A DNA stretch of 6,242 nucleotides. Origin: Lentisphaerota bacterium. Lineage in GTDB: Bacteria > Verrucomicrobiota > Kiritimatiellia > UBA8416 > JAFGTH01. Positions 6,146-6,242 of the stretch are shown piece after piece. The stretch spans positions 1 to 6,242 of the forward strand of contig JAFGTH010000154.1 of the NCBI GenBank assembly GCA_016934225.1. Reading direction: 5' to 3'. The notes below the pieces were generated by a model. That model saw only the letters and a list, made by a program, of their open reading frames with translations. It did no database searches and was not told the DNA's origin. The stretch's first letter is position 1, and each line of letters begins with the position of its first letter. The position numbers were made by a program, and so were the translations under genes.

Positions 6146-6242
6146 CTACGAAATCGAGACGTGGGACCGAACGGCCAATTCCTACGTCGTGCAAAACTCC
6201 GACACGGAGGTCAACAACGCCAACTCCATTCACAGCACGGAT
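6135..6242 (+). CDS. Unidentified partial coding fragment at right edge
   Basis: The plus-strand frame beginning at 6135 reads NGFNYEIETWDRTANSYVVQ and continues with NSDTEVNNANSIHSTD to the window end without a stop. The composition (rich in N, T, S, alternating with aromatic and acidic residues) looks like a real beta-rich, possibly secreted protein. It is much more protein-like than the minus-strand readings over the same bases. The frame is open back to a TAG at 6048-6050 but has no start codon, and residues before 6135 look non-native, so the 5' part of the gene appears to be missing. I do not recognise the family; a faint likeness to DUF2341-type wording (YEIETW) is not enough to assign it. 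Confidence 0.35.

Noticed and set aside
5901..6233. Minus-strand 110-codon frame rich in Gly and Arg
   Set aside because: It overlaps the glycosidase tail in another frame, is low complexity, and has no recognisable motif.
4764..6242. Insertion sequence, CRISPR array, tRNA or attachment site
   Set aside because: No transposase motif, terminal repeats, regularly spaced repeats or tRNA-like fold was found; the repeats seen are too short.

Overview
The first three quarters of this window is a compact, plus-strand biotin biosynthesis operon in the order bioF - bioH-like - bioC - bioD - bioA (positions 35-4763). Every gene overlaps the next by 4 to 8 bases, mostly as ATGA stop/start overlaps, so translation is probably coupled and the five products made together. 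They cover pimeloyl-ACP synthesis by the BioC/BioH methyl-ester route, then KAPA synthase (BioF), DAPA aminotransferase (BioA) and dethiobiotin synthetase (BioD). Biotin synthase (bioB) and birA are not in the window. bioF starts 35 bases from the left edge, so bioB could lie just upstream or elsewhere. All five biotin genes look intact, with the expected catalytic residues and lengths.

The last quarter (4764-6242) is different. No intact plus-strand gene is visible there, and the sequence becomes richer in G and C: a sampled bioC line is about 47% GC, against about 55% and 72% in two downstream lines. What is recognisable is mostly remnants on the minus strand. These are (a) an AbiEi-type antitoxin-like gene (5145-4793), broken by a one-base frameshift at a short G run and cut short next to the end of bioA; (b) the N-terminal part of a GH43/GH32-like beta-propeller glycosidase (5788-5342) with a strong ribosome binding site; (c) the C-terminal tail of a second glycosidase-like protein (6145-5987). 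After about position 6135 the protein-like reading switches to the plus strand and runs off the window edge, which suggests a rearrangement breakpoint or an assembly join.

The organism cannot be named from this sequence. The BioC/BioH route with purine-rich Shine-Dalgarno sites suggests a Gram-negative bacterium. AbiEi-like antitoxins and glycosidase propellers together are common in Bacteroidota and in PVC-group lineages such as Lentisphaerota and Kiritimatiellota, but this is a weak inference from memory. I did not find a convincing new biological system. The points worth a second look are the decayed region beside the operon, the AbiEi frameshift, the strand switch near the right edge and the cysteine cluster in BioA.
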